Part shown: positions 17,057 through 25,909 of the stretch, in pieces
Layout of the letters: the number at the start of each line of letters is the position of its first letter
Numbering within the stretch: the stretch's first letter is position 1
NCBI GenBank assembly: GCA_017794925.1
Contig: CP051238.1
Span: forward strand, 1,101,186-1,165,185
Length of the DNA stretch: 64,000 nucleotides
Direction of reading: 5' to 3'
From: Aestuariibacter sp.
GTDB lineage: Bacteria > Pseudomonadota > Gammaproteobacteria > Enterobacterales > Alteromonadaceae
Translations under genes and position numbers: made by a program
Notes under the pieces: generated by a model
Told to the model about the DNA's origin: nothing
Seen by the model: the letters and a program-made list of their open reading frames with translations, nothing else
Database searches by the model: none

Positions 17057-20000
17057 GTACGCAACACAGAGGGATTATTGCCTGGTTTGCCAACAACAGT
17101 GTGGCGGCCAACTTGTTAATGATGGCCGTGATTGTGGCGGGTGTGCTGTCGGTTAACGAATTGCGTAAAGAAGCCTTCCCCAGCATGGAACCTCGGTTTG
17201 TTACCGTCTCCATGACCTACGACAGTGGTGATGCGAAACAAGCGGAAGAAGGGATTGCGATTAAAATTGAAAACGCGCTGGAGTCTGTGCCGGGCATCAA
17301 GCGTATTACGTCTACCTCCTCGGCCAGCGGCAGCTCGGTGCAAGTCGAAAAACAGACCGATTATGACCTGGAAACGCTGATGACTGATGTCAAAAACAAG
17401 GTCGATGCGATCTTTAACTTCCCGTCAGACGCGGAAAAGGCGGTGATTTCCAAGGGGCGTCGTCAGGAGCACGTGATATGGGTGCAACTTTACGGCGATA
17501 CCAATACCGCCACCTTACAGCAATTAGGTGAGCAGCTGGAACGAGAGCTGTTGGCCCGGGATGGCATTAGCCAGGTATCTCCCAGTTCCTACGTTGACCA
17601 CATGATGTCGATTGAAATCGATGAAGCCAAACTGCAAGCCTATGGCCTGACTATTGACGATGTATCCAGTGCTATAAACGCTGAATCTGCAACGGCGCTC
17701 ACCACCAGTTTGCGTAACAAAGAAAAAGTCATTCGTTTGAAAGCTTCTGAGCAGGCCTACTATAAAGCTGACTTTGCCAGCATTCCTTTGTTAGCGAACG
17801 CCAATGGCACTTATCTGACCGTGGGCGATGTCACCAATATCTCCGACATGTTTGCCGACGATGCCTATGCCTTGTCTCGCTACAACGGCGTGAACGGCTA
17901 TGGCATTCAGGTGATCATGGACGAATACGGCGATGTGCAGAACATTGTTGAGCAAGCCAATCAGTTGGTAACCGAGTGGCACGAGCGCGGTATTTTGCCC
18001 GACGGCGTTGAGCTGGAAACCTGGTACGACCGCAGTACCCTGATCACCGAACGTCTGGATCTGCTTACTAAAAACGCATTAACCGGTATTGCCATGGTGT
18101 TTGTGGTACTGGCGTTGTTTTTAAACCTGCGCGTGGCGTTTTGGGTCGCCGCGGGTTTGCCATTCATCCTGTTCGGCACCCTGTTCTTCATGACCGGCAA
18201 CTTTGCTGCGCTCACCATTAATGAAATGACCACCTTTGGCTTTATTATGGCGCTGGGGATCGTGGTGGATGACGCCGTAGTGGTGGGTGAGTCCGTCTAT
18301 GACACCCGCAAACGCGAAGGTGATAGCCTGAACAGTACCATCCGGGGTACACACAAAGTTGCGGTACCAACCCTGTTTGGCGTGTTTACCACGGTAGCGG
18401 CATTCGCGGCGCTTTCTAACATCTCTGGTGGATTAGGAAACCTGTACGCGCAGTTCGGCATGGTGGTGACCATTTGTTTGTTGTTGTCGGTGGTGGAGTC
18501 CAAACTGATTCTGCCTGCTCACCTGGCGCATTTACCTACCCATAAAAAACCGACCCATGCATTGGCTCGTGGCTGGGCTAAGATTCAGGACGGTGCCGAC
18601 GCGGGGTTACAGTGGTTTAGCCAACGGGTGTATATGCCAGTACTGAAGTATGCATTGCAGTTCCGTTATGCCGTGATTCTGTTGTTTGTTGCGGTGTTTA
18701 TTGCCGTGATTGGCATGCCAATGAATGGCACGGTACGCGTGGGATTTTTCCCCAGCATGCCAGGTGATACCGTTGAAGCCAGCATGACACTGCAAAGTGA
18801 CGCCAGCTTTGGTCAAACCGAGCGCAATATGCAGTGGTTGGAAGCGACGCTTAATCAGGCGGATGCGCAGTTAATGTCGCAAAACGATGCCGACGGTTCA
18901 GGTATTAAAAGCTTGCAGGTAATGGCATCAGGCGATCAAAGTGGGTCTATCGTCGTGGAATTGGCGAAAGAAAAGCCCTATTCACTGGATGACCTAGCCC
19001 GTACCTGGCGTGAGCTGGCGGGTACCCCCGAAGGTGTGAAGCAACTTAAAATTCAATCGCGCCGGGAAATGGTAGATGCCTTCAAAGTAGAGCTGAAAAG
19101 CGTAAGCGACGAAACCCTGCTGATTGCAGAAGAAGCCTTTCGCGAGGCGTTGGATAGCATGGACGGGGTGACCAGTGTGGAGTCTTCCCTTACACCGGGC
19201 GAAGCCATGATGCGCTTTGAGCTTACGCCTCAGGGCCGGGCATTGGGCATGGATACTGCCAGTCTGTCGAAGCAGCTGTTACAAGCCTTTGGGGGTGACA
19301 TCGTGCAGCGCTATCTGCGCAATAAAAACGAAGTGAAGGTGCGTGTACGCTACCCAGAGGAAAGCCGCAGCAACGCGACTGACATCCTCAATGCCCGCGT
19401 GCGTTTAACCGATGGCACAGTCGTTCCGTTAAGTGTGATTGCGAATATTATTCAGGACAGCCAGCAACAACAAATCACTCGCATCGATGGTTTGCGAGCA
19501 CTGACGGTGTCTGCATCTGTTGATGCCGATGTGATCACCGCTACCGAGTTGGTGCAAACACTGAATCAGTCACTGGTCCCTCAGTTAACCCGTCAGCATG
19601 CTGATTTGTCGGTACATTTTGCCGGTGAAGCCGAGCAGCAGGAAGAAACGACCTCTTCAATGAAGACCCTCACGGTGATGGCATTAATTGCAATCTATGC
19701 GTTACTGGCTATTCCGTTGAAGTCGTACATTCAGCCGTTGATCATCATGTCCGCGATCCCATTTGGCATTGTGGGTGCGATACTGGGCCACTGGAGTAAC
19801 GGTCTGATGATGAGCATTTTGTCGTTGAACGGAATTCTGGCATTGAGCGGTGTGGTGGTGAATGACTCCCTGCTGCTAGTGTCTCGCTATAATGAAATAC
19901 GTCGCGCCGGTGGAGAAGTATTCGACGCTATTCAGCAAGCCTGTCAGGGGCGATTACGTGCCATATTGCTGACGTCGTTTACCACGTTTGCCGGGTTGTA

Positions 20001-20220
20001 TCCGATTCTGGGTGAAACCTCAAAACAGGCGCAGTTCCTGATCCCTGCTGCGGTGTCGTTAGGTTATGGTATTCTTTTTGCCACATTTATAACGCTGTTG
20101 CTTATTCCGGCGCTGATTCTGATTAACGAAGACGCCCGCCGGGGAGTAAAAAAGCTGCTGTCTGCAGTGTCAGGCAGGGCACAAGGGTCAACACATCATG
20201 ATCAAACTGCTGCTGGTTGA
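17053..20220 (+). CDS. RND efflux transporter, inner-membrane pump
   Basis: A 1055-residue resistance-nodulation-division permease with the usual internal duplication: two large periplasmic loops and twelve transmembrane helices. The proton-relay segment GIVVDDAVVVGES (near residue 410) retains the paired Asp of helix 4. It is shorter in identity to AcrB than to the proteobacterial VexF/MexK-like group, so the substrate class (drugs, detergents, dyes) is uncertain. The following response-regulator gene overlaps it by 23 bp, tying the pump to a dedicated two-component system. Confidence 0.9.
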   Translation: MSTQHRGIIAWFANNSVAANLLMMAVIVAGVLSVNELRKEAFPSMEPRFVTVSMTYDSGDAKQAEEGIAIKIENALESVPGIKRITSTSSASGSSVQVEKQTDYDLETLMTDVKNKVDAIFNFPSDAEKAVISKGRRQEHVIWVQLYGDTNTATLQQLGEQLERELLARDGISQVSPSSYVDHMMSIEIDEAKLQAYGLTIDDVSSAINAESATALTTSLRNKEKVIRLKASEQAYYKADFASIPLLANANGTYLTVGDVTNISDMFADDAYALSRYNGVNGYGIQVIMDEYGDVQNIVEQANQLVTEWHERGILPDGVELETWYDRSTLITERLDLLTKNALTGIAMVFVVLALFLNLRVAFWVAAGLPFILFGTLFFMTGNFAALTINEMTTFGFIMALGIVVDDAVVVGESVYDTRKREGDSLNSTIRGTHKVAVPTLFGVFTTVAAFAALSNISGGLGNLYAQFGMVVTICLLLSVVESKLILPAHLAHLPTHKKPTHALARGWAKIQDGADAGLQWFSQRVYMPVLKYALQFRYAVILLFVAVFIAVIGMPMNGTVRVGFFPSMPGDTVEASMTLQSDASFGQTERNMQWLEATLNQADAQLMSQNDADGSGIKSLQVMASGDQSGSIVVELAKEKPYSLDDLARTWRELAGTPEGVKQLKIQSRREMVDAFKVELKSVSDETLLIAEEAFREALDSMDGVTSVESSLTPGEAMMRFELTPQGRALGMDTASLSKQLLQAFGGDIVQRYLRNKNEVKVRVRYPEESRSNATDILNARVRLTDGTVVPLSVIANIIQDSQQQQITRIDGLRALTVSASVDADVITATELVQTLNQSLVPQLTRQHADLSVHFAGEAEQQEETTSSMKTLTVMALIAIYALLAIPLKSYIQPLIIMSAIPFGIVGAILGHWSNGLMMSILSLNGILALSGVVVNDSLLLVSRYNEIRRAGGEVFDAIQQACQGRLRAILLTSFTTFAGLYPILGETSKQAQFLIPAAVSLGYGILFATFITLLLIPALILINEDARRGVKKLLSAVSGRAQGSTHHDQTAAG

Positions 20221-20875
20221 AGACGATCTGGACCTGGCCGGTAATGTAATGGATTACCTGGAGCTGGAAGACATCGTGTGCGATCACGCCAGTAATGGCG
20301 TGGCCGCCCTGCAGTTCTTGGAAGAAAACCGTTATCAGGTGGTTGTACTGGATATTAATCTGCCGCGACTGGATGGACTACAGGTCTGTGCCCGGGCCAG
20401 AGAGCAAGGGAACGATACGCCCATCATTATGCTGACTGCACGGGACCAGCTGCAGGATAAAATCACCGGCTTTGAACAAGGTGCCGATGACTACCTGGTC
20501 AAACCCTTCGCCATGGAAGAGTTGGTTATGCGGTTGAAAGCCCTGGCAAAACGCCGCAGCGCGCAAAACAAACAGCTTACTGTGTACGGTTTAGTGATGG
20601 ACTTATCCGGTAAGTCGGTGAGCTACAATGGCGTGGTTTTACACTGTTCACCCACTGGTTTTAAGCTGTTAGAGCACTTGATGCGTGCCAGTCCAAACCC
20701 GATTGACCGTGACGAGCTGGTTGAGCTGGTGTGGGGCGAAGAAAGCCCCGACAGCAACAGCCTGAAAGTCCACATGCACAAGCTACGTAAAGTGTTAAGC
20801 TCTGCCAGTGTGCCGATGGAAATTAATTTTAAAACCCAGGTTGGGTTCAGCCTGTCGCCGGTTCAGGAGTCGTAA
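20198..20875 (+). CDS. OmpR-family response regulator of the RND operon
   Basis: A 225-residue two-domain regulator: receiver domain with phospho-acceptor Asp52 (VVVLDINLPRLDG), Lys in DDYLVKPF, then a winged-helix DNA-binding domain (LVWGEESPDSNSLKVHMHKLRKVL). It starts inside the end of the pump gene. The likely target is its own operon, through the TTAACC direct repeats upstream of the outer-membrane factor gene. Confidence 0.9.
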   Translation: MIKLLLVEDDLDLAGNVMDYLELEDIVCDHASNGVAALQFLEENRYQVVVLDINLPRLDGLQVCARAREQGNDTPIIMLTARDQLQDKITGFEQGADDYLVKPFAMEELVMRLKALAKRRSAQNKQLTVYGLVMDLSGKSVSYNGVVLHCSPTGFKLLEHLMRASPNPIDRDELVELVWGEESPDSNSLKVHMHKLRKVLSSASVPMEINFKTQVGFSLSPVQES

Positions 20876-20876
20876 T

Positions 20877-22151
20877 ATGGCCGCCATGAATATAAGTTTG
20901 CGCCGTTATGTGTTTATGTCGCTGTTTGTGCTGGCCAGTGTGGTGATTGCGGCGTTTTCCTGGATGTCGGCCAATCAGTTTCTGGCGGGTATGGACGGCA
21001 TGATGCGAGGCACTATGATCGACATTGCCCGTCGTACGCCGGTAGTCCAAGGCGCACCCGTGTCGGTGCTAAGCTATACCATAGCAGCCGACTGGCAGGA
21101 CTTGCCCGACACCATTCAGCAGCAGTTTAACCCCAAAAAACTCAAACCATTTCGATTGTATAAACACGTTGAACGCAACTCTATTTTTCAGCGACCTACC
21201 GTGGCTGAATTTGTACTGATGGCAAAGTTCGACAACGCCAGGCCCGTCTACGTAACCCAGATGTTTAAACCCCGGGATGGCGACGACGAGCCCCCTTTTC
21301 ACATGACCCGGGAAGCCTGGATCATGATCATTGGCATTGTGACTTTGTTGATGTTTAGCTTGCTGGTGGTATTAATGCAAAAGTCGGTGTCCCGCCCGGT
21401 TGAAAAACTGCGAGAGTGGGCAGCGAGCCTGAAAAATGCGCCACTCCCTACGGCCCCACCAACGTTTAAATACGCCGAGTTGAACTCGTTAGCAGCGCTG
21501 ATATATCAGGCGATGCAGTCGGTGCACGACAGTCTTAAGCGCGAACAGAATTTCGTACGCCATGCCAGTCATGAACTGCGCACCCCTATTGCTGTCATTC
21601 GTAGCAGTACAGAACTAATAAATCGCGTACGCCGCGATGCGCCCGAAGACAAGCTCAGCAAACCGCTGAAACGCATCGAGCATGCCTCTCACACAATGCA
21701 AGACGTAACAGAAACGCTGTTATGGTTGGACCGGCAAGACAATTCATCGCTGTCGACATCGCCGGTAGCGCTGCACAGTCTGGTGACCACTATCAGCGAT
21801 GAACTCGCGTATCTGTTGCAAGGCAAAGAGGTAAGCGTTGCTGTTGAGACCAATGAGTACACCCTTGAAGCCAGCCCGATTGCAGTGCGAATTGTGTTAG
21901 GTAACCTCATTCGCAACGCGTTTCAGCACACACAGGTTGGCTCGGTAACTATTAATCAAACTGGTGCTGGGGTTGAAATTACTAACCAAAATACCGACGA
22001 ACCTGATACTCAGGAAACGCAAGCATCGCTGGGATTTGGGCTGGGTTTACAAATGGTAAGCCAACTAACGGCCGCAATGGGCTGGCAATACGAGTACAGT
22101 AAGCGGGATAATGGCATCCATTGTGTGCAAATAACATTTGAGAGTAACTAA
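20877..22151 (+). CDS. Sensor histidine kinase of the RND operon
   Basis: A membrane histidine kinase of 424 residues from the start chosen here. The ATG at 20877 is preferred because AGGAG lies seven bases upstream and it directly follows the regulator stop; the frame is open back to 20808. Two transmembrane helices flank a periplasmic sensor of about 110 residues, then a short linker, the phospho-acceptor motif [16 protein letters not shown], and an ATPase domain with N-box [10 protein letters not shown] and GFGLGLQMV. It presumably senses envelope stress or a pump substrate. Confidence 0.88.
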   Translation: MAAMNISLRRYVFMSLFVLASVVIAAFSWMSANQFLAGMDGMMRGTMIDIARRTPVVQGAPVSVLSYTIAADWQDLPDTIQQQFNPKKLKPFRLYKHVERNSIFQRPTVAEFVLMAKFDNARPVYVTQMFKPRDGDDEPPFHMTREAWIMIIGIVTLLMFSLLVVLMQKSVSRPVEKLREWAASLKNAPLPTAPPTFKYAELNSLAALIYQAMQSVHDSLKREQNFVRHASHELRTPIAVIRSSTELINRVRRDAPEDKLSKPLKRIEHASHTMQDVTETLLWLDRQDNSSLSTSPVALHSLVTTISDELAYLLQGKEVSVAVETNEYTLEASPIAVRIVLGNLIRNAFQHTQVGSVTINQTGAGVEITNQNTDEPDTQETQASLGFGLGLQMVSQLTAAMGWQYEYSKRDNGIHCVQITFESN

Positions 22152-22432
22152 TGGCCACTGCAGCAGCCGTACATATTCTGGTAAAAACCGAACAACAGGC
22201 ACTGGATATTTTAAAGCAACTGAAACAGGGTAAAAACTTTGCCGCGTTGGCAAAGAAGTACTCCGTGTGCCCGTCGGGTAAGCGCGGCGGTGATCTGGGC
22301 GAGTTTCGTCGCGGGCAAATGGTTAAGCAGTTCGACGACGTGGTGTTCAAAAAAGAAGTGCTGAAAATTCACGGCCCGGTAAAAACCAAATTTGGCTATC
22401 ACTTAATTAAAACCCTTTACCGAAATGGTTGA
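22151..22432 (+). CDS. ppiC: Parvulin-type peptidyl-prolyl isomerase (PpiC-like)
   Basis: A 93-residue stand-alone rotamase domain close to E. coli PpiC in size and sequence: [44 protein letters not shown] and the closing [14 protein letters not shown]. There is no signal peptide, so it is cytoplasmic. It catalyses cis/trans isomerisation of Xaa-Pro bonds. Its ATG overlaps the stop of the sensor kinase by one base, so it is cotranscribed with the RND two-component system; a functional link is only suggested by that position. Confidence 0.88.
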   Translation: MATAAAVHILVKTEQQALDILKQLKQGKNFAALAKKYSVCPSGKRGGDLGEFRRGQMVKQFDDVVFKKEVLKIHGPVKTKFGYHLIKTLYRNG

Positions 22433-22471
22433 TTACAAGGCAAAATAATACTATTGGGTGTGCTGATTGTA

Positions 22472-22882
22472 TCAACCTGTTACTGTTTGAATATTGACTG
22501 CGAGCACAGTCCCCCAACTTATTAGTCCTATTAGAATAGCAATGAGTACAGCTGCAGACCCCAGGTCTTTAGCAAGTCCGGAAAGTGGGTGTAGTTCAGT
22601 ACCTACCCTGTCAATGGTCGCTTCAATAGCTGTATTGATAATTTCTGCGAACAGGATAAATAAGATCGACACCAGCAAGACGGCTTTCTCGGGCAAGGAG
22701 ATGCCCCAATAAAAAAGGATGGCCAGTGACAACAGCAAAAGCAATATCTCCTGACGAAATGCCGATTCATTTATAGTAAGCCAGTTAATTGCACGAATGG
22801 AGTTGCCCATAGCTAGCACGATACGTTTTAAACCAGAAGGTTTATTCGAGGTGTCGAAATGGGTTTCTTTGTTTATTGGCAT
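22472..22882 (-). CDS. dgkA: Diacylglycerol kinase
   Basis: A 136-residue integral-membrane kinase of the DgkA family with three transmembrane helices. The catalytic stretch EIINTAIEATIDRVG is present, and the N-terminal amphipathic helix has the family GLKRI...A..NS pattern. It phosphorylates diacylglycerol released when EptA transfers phosphoethanolamine from phosphatidylethanolamine to lipid A, returning it to phospholipid synthesis. It overlaps the eptA stop by 10 bp, matching that metabolic link; the same pairing occurs beside other phosphoethanolamine transferase genes. Confidence 0.92.
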   Translation of the reverse strand: MPINKETHFDTSNKPSGLKRIVLAMGNSIRAINWLTINESAFRQEILLLLLSLAILFYWGISLPEKAVLLVSILFILFAEIINTAIEATIDRVGTELHPLSGLAKDLGSAAVLIAILIGLISWGTVLAVNIQTVTG

Positions 22883-24495
22883 GTGGAAAATATATCCAGT
22901 TCTTGTTGGTATGTTGTGCTGTTCACAGACGCTAAGCCCAGCAATGTGTCGTATAAGTTGTCATGTGAAAACGCATTGTTGGATAGTGCCGATACACACT
23001 GACGGTAGCGGCTATCTGTTAATGCACGGCTCCAGTAAATCATAGGCACCATTTTTTGTTCTTCCGGCGCAATATGATATGGGAAACCATGCAAATAGAG
23101 GCCCTTTTCGCCTAGCGATTCACCATGGTCGGAAATATAAAGCATGGAAGATTCCGGAATGTCCTTAAGAAGTCGAATGATGCCAGCTAGAATAAAATCC
23201 GTATAAAAAATGGTATTGTCATAAGTGTTAGTAAGTTGCATAAGATCACAGTTTTGTATATCACTACGCGGGCAATCGGGCAAAAACTCGCGATAGGCCT
23301 GAGGGTATCTCTTAAAATAGGTAGGGCCATGTGACCCAATAGTATGAAGGACAATTAAGCGGTTTTCTCTATTCGATTCCTTGGCTAAGGCAGTTGCCAG
23401 TTGCTTCAGGAGTATTTCATCCTGACAGTATCTCCCGTCACAATATTGAGGATCCCTTGATGGGTCGTGAGGTACGTTTGGAATGCGTTTGCAAACGCCT
23501 TTGCAACTGCTGTTATTGTCGATCCATTCAACGTGATAACCCGCTCTATGTATAATATCCAGGACGTTGTCCTGACTGGCGGCAACTCTGTTATTGTATT
23601 TTTCCCGACTCAGATTTGAAAACATGCAGGGTACGGATATTGCTGTAGCAGTGCCGCATGAAGTCACATCCCGGAAACTAATAACATCCAGCGCTTCCAG
23701 CCTGGGATTGGTGTTTCGGGCATAGCCATTCAAGCTGAATTTGTCCGCTCTGGCCGTCTCGCCGACCACAACAACCAAGGTTTTAGGTGCGACTAGTGCT
23801 GGTTCATCAATTGAAGGGTTGCTATCTAAAATTCGGTAGGGCAAAGGGGGGTATAAATAGTTATCCCTTAGGAATTTGTAGCCAGAGTCATAGAAAGCCA
23901 AAGGCAAAACATATTTTATTAGCGTTTTGTTGTTCCTACCTACAGCGGCATAGTCCTTATACAAAAATGCCGCAATGAGGGCAATGGCAAGTATTGCTAA
24001 TAAGTTGATCTTTAAAAGCGATTTTAGATTTGTGGTAAACGCCCCTTTTATTTGCTGACTAAACAAAGCTAATACGGGTAAAAGTCCAAGTCCCACGAAG
24101 AACACGAGCAAGCTGACATTGAGATAAGACAGTGCTTCTCCTGAATCTGTCTCGACGACGTTTTGTATCATGCTGGTATCAAATAAGACGCCATAAACTA
24201 ATGTTCCGTAAAGCAGAAATGAAGACACTAAAATGTGTATGGCAAGTACTGCTTTGGTAAAAAATAAAGCGCCTGACAAAGTGAAAAATACTATTAGTAA
24301 CGCACACAGAAAAATGGGAACGGAAAAGAAGAACAACCATTCGTGTAAGGTTGAAGGTGTCGTAGCCAAAAACACTGCTTTTAAAAATGGGAAATTCACA
24401 ACAACAGTAAAGAATAAACTGGTAACAACTAACAACTGTGAGTTGGTCAGACACGATTTCTTCGGTGAATCAGCGAACACAACAACCTCGCACAT
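22873..24495 (-). CDS. eptA: Lipid A phosphoethanolamine transferase (EptA-like)
   Basis: A 540-residue inner-membrane enzyme: five N-terminal transmembrane helices (to about residue 180) and a periplasmic sulfatase-fold catalytic domain. The zinc and nucleophile residues are visible as Glu246 (VVVVGETARADKF) and Thr282 (SCGTATAIS), and the downstream ISDHGES metal motif is kept. It adds phosphoethanolamine to lipid A, lowering the negative surface charge and thus cationic-peptide binding. Its upstream region on the minus strand has TATAAT (complement of 24582-24587) preceded by two TTTAAG half-sites seven bp apart. The PmrAB-like system encoded nearby is the likely controller. Confidence 0.9.
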   Translation of the reverse strand: MCEVVVFADSPKKSCLTNSQLLVVTSLFFTVVVNFPFLKAVFLATTPSTLHEWLFFFSVPIFLCALLIVFFTLSGALFFTKAVLAIHILVSSFLLYGTLVYGVLFDTSMIQNVVETDSGEALSYLNVSLLVFFVGLGLLPVLALFSQQIKGAFTTNLKSLLKINLLAILAIALIAAFLYKDYAAVGRNNKTLIKYVLPLAFYDSGYKFLRDNYLYPPLPYRILDSNPSIDEPALVAPKTLVVVVGETARADKFSLNGYARNTNPRLEALDVISFRDVTSCGTATAISVPCMFSNLSREKYNNRVAASQDNVLDIIHRAGYHVEWIDNNSSCKGVCKRIPNVPHDPSRDPQYCDGRYCQDEILLKQLATALAKESNRENRLIVLHTIGSHGPTYFKRYPQAYREFLPDCPRSDIQNCDLMQLTNTYDNTIFYTDFILAGIIRLLKDIPESSMLYISDHGESLGEKGLYLHGFPYHIAPEEQKMVPMIYWSRALTDSRYRQCVSALSNNAFSHDNLYDTLLGLASVNSTTYQQELDIFSTCQ

Positions 24496-24641
24496 AAAAC
24501 GCTATGTGGGAATGCTAGGCAGTGTTGCTGAGGAAATGCTGAGGGTTTACTTAGATTTAACAAGTAGAATAATAAGTTACTATTATACAAGCGCTTAAAA
24601 CTTAAAATTTTTCATTTTTTCAGAGAAATTCAGCTCAATTG

Positions 24642-25049
24642 TTAAAAACTGGATTTCGCTGTCAATAAAAACTCAACATTGTTTACATTCTCATGGTTTA
24701 ACATAGGAAAGGATAAATCGAGGTGAATGACCTTGGATTCAGAAGCCTGGCGTGAATACAAGCGAGCGCCAATACCCACACCGGAAAGCCACTGTGTTGA
24801 TTGTGAGCCGAAGTCTTCTGTGCCGAAGGCTTTGCCCACATCGACAAAAGCGGCAGCGCCCAATTCGAAAAAGCGATAAATATTAATATTGGGGTAGTAG
24901 CGCACTTCGCCGGTTAAGGAGATCGTAAAGTTGCCACGCTGAAACTCCAACGGGTAACCCCGAACACCATTATTGGACGACAAAAAGATATAAATTGAGA
25001 CATCCGTAACAAAGATTATTACTGGAGTGTAGGCAGGGATTCTGACGAT
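24642..25049 (-). pseudogene. C-terminal fragment of an Omp85/surface-antigen barrel
   Basis: An open frame of about 135 codons whose conserved part reads NNGVRGYPLEFQRGN, then TGEVRYYPNINIYRFFELGAAAFVDVG, the last strands of the Omp85/bacterial surface antigen barrel (PF01103), ending in a terminal Phe. There is no signal peptide, no POTRA domain and no ATG before the conserved block; the only starts are TTG or within the barrel. The frame is stopped at 25050-25052 just upstream. It is therefore a remnant of a larger gene cut at its 5' side, sitting between eptA and the PmrAB-like genes. Confidence 0.7.
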
Positions 25050-25052
25050 TTA

Positions 25053-25069
25053 CTTAAGTTCAGCTTAAT
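25053..25069 (+). promoter_or_regulatory. PmrA-type box
   Basis: CTTAAG-TTCAG-CTTAAT matches the PmrA/BasR consensus (YTTAAK, five bases, YTTAAK) with an 11-bp direct-repeat period. It is 163 bp upstream of the response-regulator start, suggesting autoregulation, and it also faces the Omp85 fragment and eptA on the other side. Confidence 0.6.
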
Positions 25070-25231
25070 CGTTTTGCTAAGTATCAAACCTCATGATTTT
25101 ATGTGGAATTATCATGCTGATGCTATGTACAAATTTGCTGTGTTGTTACGTGTGAACTATTTTTTTCTCTTCAGACAAACTTAAGAATTTAAAGCTAAAA
25201 TCAAGGTACGTTAAATACATAAAAACACACT

Positions 25232-25909
25232 ATGCGAATTTTACTGATTGAGGATTCGGATGCGCTAAGGAAAAGCCTGACTGTGGGATTGCATAAATTG
25301 GGATACGCGATTGACAGTGCTGCAACAGGAACTGAAGGCCTGAATATGGCGCTTATGGGTGAGTACGATATTTTGATACTCGATCTTATGCTGCCATTGC
25401 TCGATGGTATGGAAATACTGAAAGTTATCAGAAAACAAAATTCTGAAATGCGTGTGTTAATTCTATCTGCCAAGTCTGAACCTGAAGATAAAGTCAGTGG
25501 GATTCTTGCTGGTGCAGATGATTACCTGGCAAAGCCTTTTTCATTTGATGAACTGACAGTCAGATTGATTAACCTGATGCGCAGAGGAAAACTGCTTTAC
25601 CGGAATGATGAAATCGTTGTAAACGATTTCTCTCTTGATTTGAACAGTAAGGTAATGCGTTACAAGGGAATGGAGCTGGAGCTCACTCCCAACGAATTTA
25701 AAATTATAGAGTGTATTTTTATAAATAAAGCGAGGGTTATCACTCCCGAACGTCTAAGTGAGTCTATTGCGGGCAACTACGATAGCATTTCCAAAAACGC
25801 GATCGAGGTTCACCTTTCCTGTGTACGTCGAAAAGTCAGGGAGTTAGGAGGAGAGTTGCCCGTTAAAAATAAACGTGGATTTGGCTACATTGTGACAGAA
25901 GACTCATGA
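25232..25909 (+). CDS. OmpR-family response regulator (PmrA/QseB-like)
   Basis: A 225-residue regulator with phospho-acceptor Asp51 (ILILDLMLPLLDGM), Lys in DDYLAKPF and a winged-helix output domain (ERLSESIAGNYDSISKNAIEVHLSCVRRKVREL). Sequence style is PmrA/QseB group. The PmrA-type box upstream and the neighbouring eptA-dgkA operon make control of lipid A modification the likely role. The downstream kinase gene starts within its stop codon (ATGA). Confidence 0.88.
   Translation: MRILLIEDSDALRKSLTVGLHKLGYAIDSAATGTEGLNMALMGEYDILILDLMLPLLDGMEILKVIRKQNSEMRVLILSAKSEPEDKVSGILAGADDYLAKPFSFDELTVRLINLMRRGKLLYRNDEIVVNDFSLDLNSKVMRYKGMELELTPNEFKIIECIFINKARVITPERLSESIAGNYDSISKNAIEVHLSCVRRKVRELGGELPVKNKRGFGYIVTEDS

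Noticed and set aside
24233..24598. A 121-codon open frame antisense to eptA
   Set aside because: It lies opposite the strongly conserved EptA coding frame and has no family resemblance.
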